64,000 nt of DNA from an uncultured Prevotellaceae bacterium. GTDB taxonomy: Bacteria > Bacteroidota > Bacteroidia > Bacteroidales > Bacteroidaceae. Where the stretch lies: NCBI GenBank assembly GCA_947176895.1, contig CAMWSK010000004.1, positions 1 through 64,000 of the forward strand, written 5' to 3'. The notes beneath the pieces were generated by a model, which ran no database searches, was not told the DNA's origin, and saw only the letters and a program-made list of their open reading frames with translations. Both the position numbers and the translations under genes were made by a program. Below, in pieces: positions 62,075 to 64,000 of this stretch (position 1 is its first letter; every line of letters starts with the position of its first letter).

Positions 62075-63001
62075 TCACGTAGTTTTTCCCGTTCCTTTAT
62101 TACAGGCCTCCACCACTCTCAGGACCATCAGGTTGGCGGCGTTGACGCGCACCTGCATAAAGGGCTTCAGATAGTGTTCCGTCACCAATATCGAGGAGTG
62201 GCCCAAGGCCTGCGAGATGATTCCCGGATGCACATCGTTGTGATAGGCCGTCGTGGCCCAGCTGTGGCGGATGGTGTAGGTGCTCAGGTGGGCAAGGCCA
62301 AGCCGCTTGGCCAGTTTGGCCAGCCGGCCGTTGAACGTGTTGATGGCGTTGCGGTAGAGGTGGTAGTAGCTGCGGGCATCGTCCCCTCTGTCGAGGAAGG
62401 GGAAGAGCCACGGCGAGGAGGCGTCCTTGCTGCGCAGCCGGTTCACCAAAGCGAGGATGGAGGGGCTCAGCTCCACCACCATGGACGTGCCCGTCTTGTG
62501 GCGGCGATAACAGAGCGTGTTGCTCTGCAGGTCGCACTTGCGCAGATAGACCAGGTCGGCAAAGGGGATGCCCCGCATGGCGAACATCAGTTTGCAGTAG
62601 TCGCGCGTCCGGCTCTGTTGGCGTGAAGGAATCTTGGCGTGGAACAGGCGCGACAGGTCCTCGGGTCCGAGTGCCCGGCGGCGGTCGCTGCGCGTTCCGG
62701 TGTAGACGCCCACAAACAGTCGGTGGCTGTAGGGCGCGACCCCGGCATCCACCGCCCGGTTATACACGGCCCGCAGCACCCGCATATAGGTGGACACGGT
62801 GTTCCACTGCCGGTTGCCGCTGACCAGGTAAAACTCGAAGGCGCTCAGCACGCGCCGGTTCAATTGCTCCATGCGGAAGCGCTTGTGCCCGACGAACGAT
62901 TCGAAAGCCCGCATGGTGCTGCCGTGGACCCGGGCGGTGCCGAAGCGCCCCTCTTCCTCAAGGGAGCGGATGACGCGGCACATGAAATGACTTAACAGCA
63001 T
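62075..63001 (-). CDS. Tyrosine site-specific recombinase (phase-variation type)
   Basis: 308 residues from ATG 63001. An N-terminal SAM-like core-binding domain (SLEEEGRFGTARVHGSTMRA) precedes the catalytic domain with Arg (MFAMRGIPFADLVYL), Lys (RRHKTGTSMV), the box-II TIRHSWATT, His (ALGHSS) and the nucleophile Tyr (EHYLKP). The first His of the usual HxxR is replaced by Tyr/Thr, which is common in Bacteroidales invertases. It lies next to paired 17-bp inverted repeats, so it is the likely invertase. Its 3' end faces the promoter in the current orientation, which would give antisense RNA. Alternative starts are 63055 and 62983. Confidence 0.85.
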   Translation of the reverse strand: MLLSHFMCRVIRSLEEEGRFGTARVHGSTMRAFESFVGHKRFRMEQLNRRVLSAFEFYLVSGNRQWNTVSTYMRVLRAVYNRAVDAGVAPYSHRLFVGVYTGTRSDRRRALGPEDLSRLFHAKIPSRQQSRTRDYCKLMFAMRGIPFADLVYLRKCDLQSNTLCYRRHKTGTSMVVELSPSILALVNRLRSKDASSPWLFPFLDRGDDARSYYHLYRNAINTFNGRLAKLAKRLGLAHLSTYTIRHSWATTAYHNDVHPGIISQALGHSSILVTEHYLKPFMQVRVNAANLMVLRVVEACNKGTGKTT

Positions 63002-63202
63002 ATTCTGATACGTTATTATAAGGTGAAAATTCCGGCAAATACGGGTGTATGCCACAAACCTGTATTTCCTTTCTCAAATATCGGATGTTTTGCCTGAACC
63101 TGCAAGTTATTCGGGCAAAGTTTTGTGCCTTGCCGCTCTTGTCCGACCGTTGAAGCAGCGTAAAAACCTGCCGGGATATTTGGATTACTTGCCGGAACGC
63201 CC

Positions 63203-63211
63203 TACCTTTGC
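63203..63211 (+). promoter_or_regulatory. Promoter of mazG
   Basis: TACCTTTGC with TTTG at about 63178, 21 bp upstream. Confidence 0.6.
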
Positions 63212-63235
63212 GACGTTTTCTAACAACGAAGGACC

Positions 63236-64000
63236 GTGCATACACGAGAAGAAAAAATGGAGGCGTTCGGCCGGCTGCTGGACGTGCTCGACAATCTGAG
63301 AGAGAAATGTCCGTGGGACGCGAAGCAGACCAACGAGAGCCTGAGGCCGCAGACCGTGGAGGAAGTGTACGAACTGTGTGACGCCCTGCTGAAGGACGAG
63401 CCGGGCGAGGTGTGCAAAGAGCTGGGCGATGTGTTGCTGCACGTGTGCTTCTATGCCAAGATAGGCAGCGAGAAGGGCCGGTTTGACATCGCCGATGTCT
63501 GCAACAAACTTTGCGACAAGCTCATCTTCCGCCACCCTCATGTCTATGGCGATGCCGCAGCCGCCACGGCCGGCGAGGTGGTGGCCAACTGGGAAAAGAT
63601 CAAACAGCGGGAGAAGGACGGCAACCGCACGGTGCTCTCCGGCGTGCCCTCGGCACTGCCTTCCGTGATCAAGGCCTATCGCATCCAGGACAAGGCGCGT
63701 AATGTGGGGTTCGATTGGGAGAAACGTGAGGAGAGCTGGGACAAGGTGCGCGAGGAGATGGGCGAGCTGCAGGCCGAGCTGGAGCGCGACGACCGCGAGC
63801 GCAGCACGGATGAGTTCGGCGACTTCCTGTTCAGCCTGATCAACGTGGCCCGCCTCTATCACATCAATCCCGACAATGCGCTGGAGCGTACCAACCAGAA
63901 GTTCATCCGCCGCTTCAATTATGTGGAGGCCAAGGCCAAGGAGTCGGGCATGGAACTGCAGGACATGACGCTCGCCCAGATGGATGCCCTTTGGAACGAG
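63236..64000 (+). CDS. mazG: Nucleoside triphosphate pyrophosphohydrolase (3' end outside window)
   Basis: At least 255 residues, cut by the window edge. The frame starts with GTG 63236 (MHTREEKMEAFGRLLDVL), typical of Bacteroidales MazG; ATG 63257 is the alternative. The first MazG domain has REKCPWDAKQTNESLRP and the metal-binding EEVYELCDAL and ELGDVLLHV; the second has EEMGELQAEL and EFGDFLFSLINVAR. It hydrolyses (d)NTPs to the monophosphate and pyrophosphate. Confidence 0.92.
   Translation, partial: MHTREEKMEAFGRLLDVLDNLREKCPWDAKQTNESLRPQTVEEVYELCDALLKDEPGEVCKELGDVLLHVCFYAKIGSEKGRFDIADVCNKLCDKLIFRHPHVYGDAAAATAGEVVANWEKIKQREKDGNRTVLSGVPSALPSVIKAYRIQDKARNVGFDWEKREESWDKVREEMGELQAELERDDRERSTDEFGDFLFSLINVARLYHINPDNALERTNQKFIRRFNYVEAKAKESGMELQDMTLAQMDALWNE

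Overview
The window reads as chromosome of a GC-rich member of the order Bacteroidales, probably a gut Prevotella/Bacteroides-type organism. The evidence is the family content (DUF5107, DUF3256, DUF4738, DUF4831, DUF4923, DUF5689 and DUF5723 proteins, outer-membrane receptors, many SPII lipoproteins) and the promoters, which carry the Bacteroidetes -7 element TAnnTTTG rather than a proteobacterial -10. No tRNA, rRNA, CRISPR array or complete insertion sequence was seen. Genus is not resolved.

Layout. 1-10000: a glycan operon (DUF5107-TPR protein, two exported GH2 enzymes) followed by an AraC regulator. 10100-14900: a DUF308 membrane protein, then a decayed patch with a ThiF/E1 gene cut off after its NLNRQ motif, a LuxR gene cut off inside its HTH, a broken outer-membrane receptor gene, and a recurring promoter motif. 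14900-22600: a DUF4738 lipoprotein, two tandem M6 metalloproteases, a DUF3298 lipoprotein, QueC, an acyltransferase and a second PAS/LuxR regulator. 22600-31200: a GH29-GH16 operon, truA, an EamA transporter, DUF3256, and an NfeD/SPFH pair. 31400-38960: a locus that looks dedicated to extracellular nucleic acid: secreted NUC1-type nuclease, OB-fold-type lipoproteins, TonB receptor and a divergent EEP phosphohydrolase/nuclease, with rpmE2 in its midst. 39000-46100: class II aldolase, a lipoprotein plus DUF5723 pair, an orphan structured RNA, an SpoU methylase and DUF4831. 46200-53200: hpt-adk and obgE-pgeF, a usual neighbourhood, here split by a lower-GC island of three opposite-strand genes (two radical SAM proteins and an A1S_2505-like protein). 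53200-58400: a small exported protein with a long structured leader, hsp20 with a sigma-54-type promoter and upstream palindrome, DUF4923 and valS. 58600-63000: a collagen-repeat surface lipoprotein whose upstream region is bounded by 17-bp inverted repeats and holds an outward-facing promoter, next to a tyrosine recombinase; this looks like an invertible promoter captured OFF. The window ends in mazG.

The strongest leads are the invertible-promoter switch (61680-62055), the nucleic-acid acquisition locus (31403-38958), and the radical SAM island inserted against the adk terminator (47388-51006). A family of palindromic repeats (five intergenic copies) runs through the window.
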